DNA of 64,000 nt from Simmondsia chinensis (lineage: Eukaryota; Streptophyta; Magnoliopsida; Caryophyllales; Simmondsiaceae): assembly GCA_018398585.1 (NCBI GenBank), contig JAGTTD010000002.1, forward strand, positions 35,828,186 to 35,892,185, read 5' to 3'. Made by a program: the position numbers and the translations under genes. The stretch's first letter is position 1, and each line of letters starts with the position of its first letter. Below, piece by piece: positions 45,524-64,000 of the stretch. The notes below the pieces were generated by a model. The model saw only the letters and a list, made by a program, of their open reading frames with translations, did no database searches and was not told the origin of the DNA.

Positions 45524-45540
45524 GTGTTTCAAAAAAGGCA
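44760..45540. mobile_element. AT-rich MITE-like repeat with long T run
   Basis: Contains GATATTGCTGTGAAAAAATT, ATTATCAGAAAAGACATTAA and TTTAAATATT-type filler shared with 13130-13890 and 59430-59770, then GACCAAACACCCAAAAT and a T run of about 35 (45488-45522). Boundaries uncertain. Confidence 0.45.
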
Positions 45541-45948
45541 GTCCTAGACAAGTCCTTAGGCTTTGGTCTAAATTTGGACCACGATCTAAACCCTAGATGA
45601 CATTGCAGCATTTTGTAAAGTACAAGCTCGACAAATATAATTAAAATTATAAAAAAGATTGTTCATATTTTAATACCCTAATATTTTTAAAATTATAGAA
45701 AAAATCCTAACATTTTTAAATTATTAAAAGGATTCTTAAATTTTTATCGTATTAATAAAAAGACCCTTTATAAGTGTAAATAAAAATATGGATATAATAT
45801 TTTTTCTATTTTTTTCACTTCAAGTGTGAACAAAAATATGGATATAATATATTTTTGGTATTTTCAAGTTTAAAAAAGAACCAAAAATACACTTTACTAT
45901 CAGTCATATTTTTTATGATTAGCTTTTAATCTTTGTTACTTTAAAACA

Positions 45949-46075
45949 GCAACAGCTTAGGGCCTTAGAAAGGCTCCCGCTAAAGTAGGGCCTGGAGGGT
46001 TAAGATGTACATGACTTACTCCTACAAGGGCTACCATGAAAAGAAGTTATTTCCAAAATGTCTAAATTTTGTTAC
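45949..46075 (-). mobile_element. Decayed retroposon tail (copy O)
   Basis: On -: ATTTCCAAAA-complement segments, CATGTACATCTTAACCCTCC, AGGCCCTACTTTAGCGGGAG and CTGTTGCTG. Flanks AATCTTTGTTACTTT and AAATTTTGTTACTTC suggest a worn duplication. Confidence 0.55.
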
Positions 46076-46101
46076 TTCCATGGTATAAAAAATACTACGA
46101 G

Positions 46102-46668
46102 TGCGTTTGGTTCAGCTTATTTCAACTTATCTTTCTCCAGCTTATTTGTTTCAAAAAGATGTTCATCTTTTCACAGTATCATTCTGATGTGCAATGAAGA
46201 ACGGTCTTACTTTACAAAATAAATTGTTTGAATACAAGTTTTAAGGGAAAAAAACTTATATAATAACAAAATGACTTAATAATATAAATCAAATAACATA
46301 ATAGATAGGAGAAAATCATGTTAACAGTTGGTTATCTTAGTGGAGAGGGGTGAGTATAACGACCTATGGGCGCAAAAAAGGTAGTGATAGATAGGGGTAC
46401 TAATAACAAGTAAAAATAGGTCATTGTGGTAAAAGTTTAATGTTAATATAATCTTTTTAAAACATCTGAAATAAGTTGTTAAGAAAATCTAATTTTGCAT
46501 CTTTTTCTGCATAGTTATAAAATAACTTTTCATCTTGCCATTTAAATTGTGAAAAAGAAGTAAAAAAAAAAAAAATTCTTTTAGGTCAACCAAACGTAAG
46601 CCTTATAATCAACTAGAACTTTTTCACAGCTTTAAACTGTTAAAAAGCTGAACCAAACGCAACGTAGA
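46102..46668. mobile_element. MITE with TIR GCGTTTGGTTCAGCTT
   Basis: The left end GCGTTTGGTTCAGCTTATTT and the inverse of the right end (AAAAAGCTGAACCAAACGC) share about 16 bases. Interior non-coding. The motif and size suggest a Tourist-like element; the 3-bp duplication is not clear. Confidence 0.6.
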
Positions 46669-47100
46669 AAGCAGTTCGTTAAGTAAATTTAGGGAGGTGG
46701 AAAATTTTTATTCACTCAGGCCACAATGAGTAGCCTATGGATGGGAAATACGAGTTCCACACCCAAAACCTGAAGACCTCATGCTTAGGCCAGAACATGT
46801 AGCCTAATCCGATACAGAACTCAACAGCTCAAGCATAAGATATTAACATAAAACAAGATACACATCACAAAAGTGCAGCTTATCAGGGATAAGTTTATGA
46901 ATCTTTTCTTTTTTTTTTTTTTTTTGAATAATACATGTCTCTCTCTCTCTCTCTCTCTCTGATGAAATTAACTTCGGGACGAACTGGTGAGACGCAGCTT
47001 GAATAGATTTTTGTTGAGAGCAATGTTAATGAAATTAAATAACAAGCATATCATAGGAACATACTTACATGTCATAGTTGTAAATTAACTGTACACTACA
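46669..47100. other. No gene; simple repeats
   Basis: A T run (46908-46925) and a (CT)n run (46938-46960) lie here. This is just beyond the inferred 3' end of the PHAF1-family transcript. Confidence 0.5.
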
Positions 47101-47164
47101 CTTTCAGTATTTGCACCTCCATCCCCTCCTCCTTTTGTCAACTGTACAAAGTTCATCCACCTAC
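47100..47164 (-). other. Possible last (3'UTR) exon of the PHAF1-family gene
   Basis: A good acceptor on - (CTTCTGGGCCTTGCAG before GTAGGTGG, exon start 47164) pairs with the strong donor GTAAGT at 49015-49010, just after the stop codon at 49029. The 3' end is not defined. Inference from splice signals only. Confidence 0.4.
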
Positions 47165-47269
47165 CTGCAAGGCCCAGAAGCAGAATGATGTATCAACTTC
47201 GATTTTGGGTACTTCTTACAACTCCAGGATTATACACCTTGATCTTAGTTGAAAGGCTAGAAAGGTATA

Positions 47270-47580
47270 TAGTGGTGCGAGTTTAGTCTAAAAAGTAAAA
47301 ATTTATTTAATAAAATAATCCAAATAATAGTATATAAGGGTGCAAAATAGGTCCCTTTTCCAACTGTTCTTCATTATAATGCAAAATTGCGCTTCCTGTT
47401 AGGGTGAGCGGATAGTAAGGGGATGGGGTAAGCTTTACATCTTCACACACCATAATTTGAGCTAGTTTATTAAAATACATATAACTTTTGAACTAAAAAT
47501 TTATTTCGCAAAGTTTGTGGATTAAAAAATTAATATATTAAACCTCATGGTACCAATATGTAATTTACCCTATATTTGAT
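47270..47580. mobile_element. Short relative of the 6376-7385 MITE (3'UTR intron)
   Basis: Shares AATAGGTCCCTTTTCCAACT, AAAATACATATAACTTTTGA and a right end ACCAATATGTAATTTACCCT with the 6376-7385 element. Confidence 0.45.
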
Positions 47581-47619
47581 TCATATGACATCAGGTTTAA
47601 AAGCAACTTATGTTCCGTT

Positions 47620-47653
<34 letters not shown>

Positions 47654-47707
47654 CCAACTTTTGTTTTCCAAAGAAACCCACTGCGATAACCACAACTTGT
47701 TTACATG

Positions 47708-48360
47708 GCATCCTAAGAAGCACCGATACTTTTTTTTGGCTAGAGTATAGGTGTCCAACACGTATCCAACACCTACACGCTTCCGATACGTGAAAAAAGT
47801 ATCCGATACTTCTTTTTTTAAATTTTGAATTTCCGACACGTTTCCGACATGCTTCCGATACATCCCGACAGTTTTTGACGGCTTGACTTTAAAATATATT
47901 ATAATAGTTATATTAAATAGTTAAATTACATTATATAAATTTTAATATGATTATATTTAAAGATTTTAAAATAAATTAATATTTTCAAATGTTTAATAGT
48001 TGTATTTGTAAAAAAAAATAGTAATAATATTTTTTTACAATTTAAAAGAGAGAGAAAGTGATGAAAAAAAGGAGAAAGAAGCCTATATTAAGTTCCCCCG
48101 GGGGGGGGGGGGGGGGGGTGGTGGCAGCATGGCTTGAACCTCTATTAATTTTTTTTCTTAATTGTAAATTGCGCTATTTTAGTTAAGCTTTACTTTCTGA
48201 TTTTTTAAAGTTTATAACTCAGCCCCCCCAGATACATGGATACATATCTAAGAAATACAAAATTTTTAAGTAACGTGTCTCCAATGTGTCATATCCTAGT
48301 TTTTTGAACAATTACGTGTCGGTGTATCAGTATCGTATTGCATCCGTGCTTCCTAGGTAA
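47708..48360. mobile_element. MITE-like repeat with CCTAAGAAGCACC ends (3'UTR intron)
   Basis: The left CCTAAGAAGCACCGATAC and the inverse of the right end (CCTAGGAAGCACGGATGC) match at 15 of 18 bases. The interior has GTATCCGATAC-type words. A G run (48099-48118) lies inside. Superfamily not assigned. Confidence 0.45.
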
Positions 48361-48420
48361 CATCAACAACACATGTTATATTTTCTAATCATGATCCTCT
48401 AGAGTTAAACAGACATAAAC

Positions 48421-48878
48421 TAGGGATGGTAACAAGGAGGGCCGGGGATGGGGGGTGCCTCCTCCATACCCGTACCCGCCACCCAAATTTTACACGTATA
48501 CCCGCCACGAGTATGAAATGCATACCCATACCTACCCCGGCGGGTACAAACTCATACCCATACCGGCTCCATTACCTGCGGGTATCTAACGGGTATCCAT
48601 TATCCGGCTCAAGGAGGGTACAAAACAATTATCCGTATCCGCCATATTTATAACATAATTTATAAATAATTTTGATAACTAAATTTAAGTACGTATTTTT
48701 CAATTTCAAAGTTAATTAGATAAAAATAAAGTTGGGCGGGTACCACACTATACCCGTACCCCCCATACCCGTGGCGGGTACGGGTTGGGTGCTACCCGCC
48801 TCACTTATACCCATACCTGGCCCAAACGGGGCAGGCATCCGAGGGTAACGGGTTTTACCCGCCCCATTGTCATCCCTA
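48421..48878. mobile_element. hAT-like MITE, TAGGGATG family (3'UTR intron)
   Basis: Ends TAGGGATGGTAAC and inverse TAGGGATGACAAT. 8-bp flanks ACATAAAC (48413-48420) and GCATAAAC (48879-48886) differ at one base. The interior is rich in TACCCGCC/GGCGGGTA words. A relative is split by the LINE at 31996-34215. Confidence 0.8.
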
Positions 48879-49028
48879 GCATAAACATCCAGTGGCAATA
48901 TTTGCAATGGAAAGATATCACGCTTGTCCTCAAAAGGCTCCAAAGATACAAGTGAAACATTAACAAATAAACTGAGATTATAAAACAAAAATGGAGAAAT
49001 ATAAGACAGACTTACCTACGTCAGTTTG

Positions 49029-58021
<8,993 letters not shown>

Positions 58022-58631
58022 TTTATCGCGGTTACCACTATATACAATCGGAAACTTGCGATTTCGCCGGTGATCGGAGTTTCGTGAAGAATTAGGGTTG
58101 TTGATGATGATTGAAGGAGCGGTTACGGCGGAGATTTGGATATGTGCGGTGCCTCAGTGCACACGGAAAGTGGTGTGTGAGACAGGTAATGATGGAGTGT
58201 AAGGCATCTATATGGGTTTGCTTGTCGTCGCTTGTCTCTTGCTCTGGTGGTTGACCATCTTCTCCCTATGCTAGGCTGGTTAGCAATCAAATCAAAATAA
58301 TTTTATTTATTTGAAGTCTTTAATTTATTAATGGCTTTATTATTGGGGCCTATTTGGTAACAAATTGTTTTTTTATAAGCATTTTTTATAAAAGTATTTG
58401 TACATAAAGTTTTATTTTAAAAAAATAGTTTGTATTTGGCACAACTTAGAGATGGCCTTGGGAGCAATAGCTAGTGTCCGTTTAGGCACTATAACTTATT
58501 TTATAATTATAATTTTTATTTATAGTATTACAATTGTATGTTTTTAATAAGTTATAATATATTTTATTTTATAAAATATATTTATAATTTTATAAGGCAC
58601 TATTATGATTGTATTATATGATATATTATTG

Positions 58632-58640
<9 letters not shown>
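58022..58640. other. Upstream region of the PHAF1-family gene and AT-rich spacer
   Basis: 58022-58260 is the likely 5'UTR and promoter on -. A weak CATATAGAT lies near 58209-58217 and there is no clear TATA box. Beyond it, 58340-58440 has ATAAAAGTATTTG-type words resembling the AT-rich MITE family, and 58480-58640 is plain AT-rich DNA. Confidence 0.4.
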
Positions 58641-58642
<2 letters not shown>

Positions 58643-58694
<52 letters not shown>

Positions 58695-58747
58695 GTATAT
58701 GTATGTATGTATGTATGTATGTGTGTGTGTGTATATATATATATATG
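58643..58747. repeat. Compound (TA)n/(GTAT)n/(GT)n microsatellite
   Basis: About 20 TA units, then GTAT units, GT units and TA again. Reading frames across it on - are artefacts of the repeat. Confidence 0.95.
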
Positions 58748-59046
58748 TATGGCACAATTCTTATAAGAAAGTGAGAACATGAGAGGGGTGAGAGCGAGGA
58801 AAAACAGGGTCGGTGGCGATTGACTAGAGGTGGCAACGGCGATGAAAAGATATGGGGGAGAGAGAGGGGTATTGGAAAAGACAAAAGAGGGGCGGCAGTA
58901 GCGGCGGTGGCGGTGGCCAGTAGAGGCAGGTGAGAGTGAGAAAGTAGGGGGATCGGGAATTTTTTTTTTTTTTCATCCCATAAAAAAGGGGCCAATCTTG
59001 GACAGTCAAGATTTGTCCCTCTCACATTTTCATAAGAATTGTGCCA
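58748..59046. mobile_element. Foldback MITE inserted in TA microsatellite (1)
   Basis: The left GGCACAATTCTTATAAGAAA and the inverse of the right end (GGCACAATTCTTATGAAAAT) continue to GAGAGGGG, giving an inverted repeat of about 35 bp. (TA)n tracts flank both sides (to 58747 and from 59047), as in MITEs that target microsatellites. Confidence 0.75.
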
Positions 59047-59068
59047 TATATATACATATATATATATA

Positions 59069-59362
59069 GGGTAGCATTCTTATGAGATGGTGAAAGCGTG
59101 AGAGGGGTGAATCTTGGCCCTCCATTATAATGGACGATCAAGATTTATTGGACATTAAAAAAATAATAATTTACGGCTAAGATTTGTTGAGTATTAAAAA
59201 AAATAATTTTCTTCCCTTACCCCTTCTTTCTTTCTGCTCCATTAAGAGGTATGGGCCGTGCAAATTTTTTTTTTTTAATGTTTAACAAATATTGATCGTC
59301 CATTATAATGGAGGCCATGATTCGCTCCTCTCACGCTCGCACCCTCTCTTAAGAACGTTACC
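59069..59362. mobile_element. Foldback MITE inserted in TA microsatellite (2)
   Basis: Arms of about 95 bp: GGGTAGCATTCTTATGAGAT .. CGTGAGAGGGG .. CCTCCATTATAATGGACGAT on the left, with the inverse on the right (GGGTAACGTTCTTAAGAGAG .. CCTCCATTATAATGGACGAT). It is related at its ends to the neighbour at 58748-59046 and is also bounded by TA/GT repeats (59047-59068 and 59363-59402). Confidence 0.8.
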
Positions 59363-59429
59363 CCGTGTGTGTGTGTGTATATATATATATATATGTATAT
59401 ATGGACAAAAAAAGAGGGTCAGGCCCAGG

Positions 59430-59900
59430 TAGCACAATCTGTAAAGAAACGCTTATGGTATTGTTGTTAGTCTTTGGCTAATATTTAAGAAAATATTTTT
59501 TTATTAAATTATCAGAAAAGATATTAATATAAATCTTTTGTAACTGAAAAATGACTAAAAAGTTATTCTAAATATTTAAATATTTTTTTATTATGTAAAA
59601 TATTTTCTAAATATATAAATATTATAATAATATTTTTAAAATATATTTTAAAATTTTTTAAAATATTTAAAATATTTTTCAATATTCAAAAATTTTTAAA
59701 TATCATAAATATATTATTAAATATTAATTTTTTTTACATATTTAATATATTTTTTTAATTTCAAACAACCTTCATTTTTATATTATATTAATATAATTTT
59801 ACCAAAAAGTATGAGATATGTGGAAGGACATATTAGAGTATAAAACTATTCTTTTGATGTTCACCCACCAGCTTAAGATTTCAAGATAGCTGGCTCTTTA
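59430..59900. mobile_element. AT-rich MITE-like repeat and a possible solo SMART-type LTR
   Basis: 59430-59770 repeats the ATTATCAGAAAAGATATTAA and TTTAAATATT words of 44760-45540. At about 59830-59900, TTAGAGTATAAAACTATTC .. CACCAGCTTAAGATTT .. CTTTAGCA resembles one terminal repeat of the SMART/TRIM-like elements, without a partner. Confidence 0.4.
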
Positions 59901-60775
59901 GCAACTGCTATTAGTTACCAAAAAGGACTTCACTGATTAAATTTTCCTTGAACCCCTGAAATCTCAAGATCAGCTCTACCCCTATGAACACGAGCCTAAG
60001 TGACCCAATACGTGCCCGAACTCATCATATTCAAGGTTCAGTGTGCCATTGTTTTACTTGACTCCGGCAGATTGCTGTCATTTTGTCAAACTATGTTCAC
60101 TTGGTTTTAGCTCATTTAAGCTTGATACAGTGTTGTTTCGACATAATATGTTCTAAAGCAACTCATTTAGGCTAGAAGCTAGTTGATTGGTTATATTTAA
60201 ACTCGTGATTTAGCTCGAAATTAGCCTAATGAAACTCATCTAGTTCGCAAATTGTGGGCTCAACCTATTGTTGCTTTGTTTGTGTTTGTATGGTCACAGT
60301 GAATTTAAGGAAACAACCTCGTCAAAGGATTTACCGCAACATGGAGGTAGGTCAAGTTTGAATCCGCACGTGATTGACCTCAATACTCTAATTGAGGAGA
60401 CTTATAACTTTTTTTTTTAATTTTTTATGTCTTATATGCCAAAAAAATAAAGATATGGACTTAACCCAAGCAGCATTTCATGGAGCAGCATAGAATACTC
60501 CTCAGTCATCTTACCTTGAATGCTTATAAGGTGAGAATGAAGGCGTATATAAGCTCAAAGAGCTTAGTAATCTATCTTAAGCTCAATTCAATTAGGCCTA
60601 TGTCTAACAACCTTGACTGAAAATAACTTGAAATACATCAAACTTAGCAAGACTGAGGTTAATTGAACCAATTTGGATCACCAATATCCAATGATCAACT
60701 CATTTTAGCTCAAGGCTTAGTAAGCAAAACCTTGGCCCCTCGCAAGTTAAATTCATTATAAGGGTGAATGTAAGA
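59901..60775. other. No feature recognised
   Basis: Intergenic sequence rich in AGCTCAA/TTGAGCT words, perhaps an old GAGCC-family MITE. No clear ends and no gene. Confidence 0.35.
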
Positions 60776-60780
60776 GACTA

Positions 60781-61433
60781 TGTTAGAAAGTATACAGAGA
60801 GCATACCTTCTTAAACACCATTTCTAGCACTCTTATTATATTTGCAAATGTAAATGAAGGCTATGGTTACACCGACTCCAATAGAAAAGAAAAAAAAAAG
60901 AAAAAGAAATAAAGACACAAGTGTGCATAAGGATAAACCAAAGAGTAGGTAATGTGGTTGTGGAAAGCTATCAGCTTCTTATTTGTAGGATAAAACTTAT
61001 AAATGTTGTCCTGAATGTCATGCAAGCACACAAGCATGGAAGCGCGTTTCTAGTCCTCAAACCTTCCATAATATGATGGGATTCCTCCAAATTGGATTAT
61101 GTTTGGAGCCTGATTATGCCGAGTTTTGTTTATAAGGTAGAGGATTGGGTCAATCTAATTTAGACCCATTACATACTAGGATTTTAGTATGGGAGACTCT
61201 ATATATACACTAGGGATGTGTATGTTAAAATTAAGGTTGAGGAAAAGGTTTAAAGTTAAGATGTCTCATGTAAACTTTCAATAATGTAATGGATTTATTG
61301 TGCTTCCCTCCGTAAATGTAGGCTTTGGTTGAACTATATAAATTCTAGTATTCTTGATTTTAGCCCTCCAATATCCTTTGTGTGTGATTGCTATTTGATT
61401 TAGGGTTCCAATATTATGTGTGTAGTCATAACA
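60781..61433 (+). repeat. 5' LTR of a + strand copia-type retrotransposon
   Basis: Begins TGTTAGAAAG and ends GTCATAACA: TGTTA/TAACA terminal inverted repeat. A TATA-like CTATATATAC lies at 61199-61208. The initiator-Met primer site TGGTATCAAAGCC follows at 61436-61448. The left flanking 5-mer is GACTA. The other LTR is not in the window. Confidence 0.75.
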
Positions 61434-61435
61434 AG

Positions 61436-61448
61436 TGGTATCAAAGCC
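61436..61448 (+). other. Primer binding site of the + strand copia element
   Basis: TGGTATCAAAGCC, matching the plant initiator-methionine tRNA primer pattern, two bases after the LTR end. A near copy (TGGTATCATAGCC) lies at 61456-61468. Confidence 0.75.
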
Positions 61449-61997
61449 TAATAAGTGGTATCATAGCCTTATAGGTGGAACCTAATCAAATGTTTAGCAG
61501 CCAGTGGGAGAAAAGAACCGGTCACTAAGGTCTGCGGTGATAACATCAGACGGTGGTTCCAGTGGTATACCAGATCTCAACGATAAAGGGCATAGTGGTG
61601 GTTGATTCATGTATGTCTCGTGTTTGATCAGCAAACTAAAGCTGTAAATTGTGGTGGTGCCATTGGGATGACAGTTGTGCCTTAGTGAACAAGGTGGTGG
61701 CTGAGCATTAGTGTTGGTGATTTGGTCCAAGTAGAGGAGCAAGAGACTTGATCGGTGTTCCTAAGTGGTAAATCTGGTGGTTCTTGGTGCAGATTGACAT
61801 CAGAGAAGATGGATTCGAACACTAGCGGGAGAATTCGGCGTTGGCGCGTGGCTCTAAGAGCACTTGAGAGACACGAACGATGGTAGTTCTTATGCCAGTG
61901 GTCATCAGAGAATATTCGAGTGAAGCAACCAACGAAGGCTGTGTCGAAGCTCTGTGGTGGTGGCCTGAGCGAACAGAGCGATGGTGGTCCGCGGTGG
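61449..61997 (+). mobile_element. Internal start of the + strand copia element, interrupted
   Basis: GTGGTGG-rich leader-like sequence after the primer site. No gag frame could be recognised. It is cut at 61998 by the LTR of an opposite-strand copia element. Confidence 0.5.
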
Positions 61998-62832
61998 TGT
62001 TAGGAAAAATTCAGAAAATACTTGCAAAAAGCTTGCAACCGGGTATCCAAACGATCTCAGGTGTTGAGGCGTGTAATCACTATCCTTAAGGTTTATTTCG
62101 GTATACGAAATATCCTCGGGGATACAACAACTACCAAAATATGGAGTGAAGAAGTATATGGGAAGAGATTGATGAAGATGTCTAGAGATTGGTTGATTTA
62201 GAGAACTCACCCTTTGATAAACTCACATAGAACACAAGAACCATGAAAATGTTCTTCAAATTTCTTTCTTGTGAAATTCCACTTCAATTTATATGTTTTC
62301 TTCTTATTGATGAGAGGGGAGAAACTCTGGTCTATTCTCTTCTGTAAAAACGTCCCAAAACCAAGAGCATCAATATATAAAAGAACTGGGAAGAAACCGC
62401 GCAGAAAACCGTCAAAACCGACCTGTGTGTCGAAGTTGTGTGTCGACACACAGGCTTGTGTGTCGACACACAGCTTTCTGTAAGCCTGTGTGTCGATACT
62501 GTCGACACACAGGTCGACACACTGGCTCACTGTAAGCCTGTGTGTCGACACACAATTTCTGTGTGTCGACACACAGGTTCCTCCGTGCGCACCCGAAACG
62601 GGCTGTGTGTCGACACACGGGCCATGTGTGTCGACACACAGCTATCTCCCCTGCGTTCTATAAGATTTTGTGTCGACACATATGACCCATGTGTCGACAC
62701 ATACTCCCAATGATGGCCTAATCACTCATACAAGTATCGGGACAATCTCAAATACATCTTATATACATATAAACAATATTTAACACACATATATCCATTT
62801 TATACAACCAATATTTTGAAAATACATCAACA
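61998..62832 (-). repeat. 3' LTR of the minus-strand copia element
   Basis: On - it begins TGTTGATGTATTTTC and ends TTTTTCCTAACA (835 bp, TG..CA). Purine tract GGTGGGGGA precedes it. A TATATATT box lies at 62379-62372 on -, about 450 bases into the LTR, and the palindrome array lies just upstream of it. Confidence 0.8.
62415..62705. promoter_or_regulatory. Array of ten GTGTCGACAC palindromes in the copia LTR
   Basis: TGTCGACACA lies at 62441, 62461, 62500, 62543, 62564, 62608, 62629, 62671 and 62692, plus a GTCGAC core at 62513; partial units lie near 62427 and 62490. They come mostly in pairs spaced 20-21 bp (62441/62461, 62543/62564, 62608/62629, 62671/62692), with pairs 50-65 bp apart. 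On the element's strand the array ends about 40 bases before the TATA box, an enhancer-like position. Function is inference. Confidence 0.85.
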
Positions 62833-62846
62833 ATCCCCCACCATTT
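62833..62846 (-). other. Polypurine tract of the minus-strand copia element
   Basis: On -, AAAATGGTGGGGGA directly precedes the LTR start TTGTTGATG. Confidence 0.75.
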
Positions 62847-63399
62847 TAAAAATACAACCAATCTCAAAGTGACATCTCGTTTAAAGGAGGCCTTATTGTG
62901 CATCAACAAGGGTGTCTCACGATTGAACCCCCAGCTAGTGAAAAGACCATACAGTTAATCGGATCGAAAATGGTAGTCCAAGCTTTGAACCATACAACCC
63001 ATTTGACTAACCGACAATCTAATCACGCACAAGGCGTACTCCCCGTACACTCCCTACACCTCCCAGATCGACACATTTATGGCCTTGTGTCCTGTACCCT
63101 TCGTGAGTGTTTTAGGGCCAAACCCTTGTCAAAAATCACCCCTTTGAAGCGGCCAAACTTCAACACTCACTAAGGTGGACCTTATTGATCATGCCCCTAC
63201 GATACGATATTCAATAAGTTCTAAAACCAGGTCCATTAAGAGCATTTGCTCATCCTTTTATAATCACTAACGTAGGTATCAAGCACTTCACACTCGGGAT
63301 GGAAACTAACTCATTTAGTGCTTGCAGTCACACAGATGACAAGTCTCTCTCATTGAACCCGAGACCTAGCGTCATACTAGACGTCGAGTTGAGGGCCTA

Positions 63400-64000
63400 T
63401 CATGGGCGACTAATTATGACAGGTTTCAACCCCATCCCTTCATTTGTTTTCAAAACCAAATCTCTAGTCAGGCCTTTAGTAAACGGATCCGCTAGATTCT
63501 GACAGGTTCTCACGAAGTCCACAGTGATAACACCTTCCCGAATAAGGTGTCTCACCATACTATGTCTCACACCAATGTGTCTGGACTTCCCATTATACAC
63601 TTCACTGTATGCTTTAGAAAGCGTAGCCTGACTGTCACAATGGATAGAAATAGGAGAAATCGGCTTCGGCCACAAAGGTATCTCATACAAGAGATCCTTT
63701 AACCACTCGGCTTCTTTAGCCGCAGAAGCAAGAGCTATAAACTCCGCCGCCATTGTAGAGTCAGATATGCAAGTTTGTTTCTTGGAACCCCAAGAAACCG
63801 CACCCCCACCAAACAGGAATACCCATCCACTCGTGGATGCATGATCCTCCACATCGGAGATCCAACTTGCATCAGTATATCCTTCCAAAATAGGAGGATA
63901 CCCAACATAATTGAGACCATAGTCCATAGTCTTCTTTAGGTACTTCAGTACCCGGTGCACTGCATTCTAGTGCAACTTACTCGGTTTGCTGGTATACCTA
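63400..64000 (-). pseudogene. Copia pol C-terminus: RNase H domain, broken
   Basis: On - the last about 200 codons of a Ty1/copia polyprotein: HRVLKYLKKTMDYGL, GYTDASWISDVEDHASTSGW, SWGSKKQTCISDSTMAAEFI, HCDSQATLSKAYSEVYNGKS, RHIGVRHSMVRHLI, NLADPFTKGL. The RNase H acidic residues (D in GYTDASW, E in AAEF, D in HCDSQ) are kept. Just upstream (about 63966-63968) a TAG interrupts the frame where the family has Trp (H-W-NA). The rest of pol lies beyond the window. Confidence 0.88.

Larger units (their letters stand above)
61998..64000 (-). mobile_element. Ty1/copia element (minus), 3' half, running off the window
   Basis: 3' LTR at 61998-62832, purine tract at 62833-62846, then the end of pol (63400 onward) up to the window edge. 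It inserted in the internal part of the + strand copia element; left flanking 5-mer GGTGG. The 5' half lies outside. Confidence 0.85.

Noticed and set aside
58544..59025. Protein-coding frames over the TA/GT microsatellite
   Set aside because: Tyr/Ile/His/Thr repeats are a translation of the microsatellite and of a MITE.
62415..62705. CRISPR array
   Set aside because: Plant LTR context, irregular short spacers, perfect self-complementary repeats of 10-14 bp, no cas genes.
62207..62713. Coding repeats (CVDTQ/CRHTG-like) over the palindrome array
   Set aside because: Open in several frames on both strands because the palindrome has no stops; it lies inside an LTR.

Overview
This window is nuclear DNA from a flowering plant, most likely a eudicot. 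The evidence is small exons split by AT-rich GT..AG introns, a plant prolyl-carboxypeptidase-like S28 gene, a plant-type ABCF gene copy, and a dense mixture of plant transposable elements. I cannot place it to family from sequence alone.

Protein genes are few. (1) A complete 12-exon serine carboxypeptidase of family S28 runs on the + strand from 7858 to 21739 (493 codons, every splice phase closes). (2) A broken copy of an ABCF4/GCN4-type ATPase lies on + at 38151-40284. It has two frameshifts, one nonsense codon and a lost H-loop histidine, and a possible 5'UTR exon sits near 34220-34361. (3) A complete 14-exon gene of the UPF0183/PHAF1 family (like Arabidopsis At3g51130) lies on - from 58021 down to 49029 (403 codons, all phases close), probably with a 3'UTR intron and a last UTR exon near 47164. 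A tRNA-Glu(CUC) gene lies at 43059-43130.

The rest is mostly mobile DNA. Region 1-7.8 kb: unrecognised AT-rich DNA, a 98-bp tandem repeat, a solo gypsy-type LTR, then foldback MITEs carrying SINEs, the last MITE abutting the S28 TATA box. Region 7.8-21.7 kb: S28 gene whose introns hold three tiny SMART/TRIM-like elements, a SINE, a hAT-like MITE and a truncated RTE-type LINE. Region 22-34 kb: decayed sequence, a SINE, a Harbinger-like MITE, a gypsy element (26989-31811, TSD GGACA) interrupted by SINEs, a hAT-like MITE and a Harbinger-like MITE, then a second LINE. Region 34-48 kb: ABCF pseudogene among MITEs and SINE tails, the tRNA gene, AT-rich repeats. Region 49-58 kb: PHAF1-family gene. 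Region 58-64 kb: MITEs seated in TA microsatellites, a + strand copia 5' LTR, and a - strand copia inserted into it that runs off the right end.

The most interesting system is a set of short retroposons with a 5S rRNA head (complete Pol III internal promoter) joined to a tail ending in TTG repeats, flanked by 14-19 bp target duplications. Two truncated RTE-type LINEs in the same window end in the same tail, so parasite and likely driver are visible side by side. A second theme is dense short palindromes placed just upstream of the TATA box in the LTRs of two unrelated retrotransposons.
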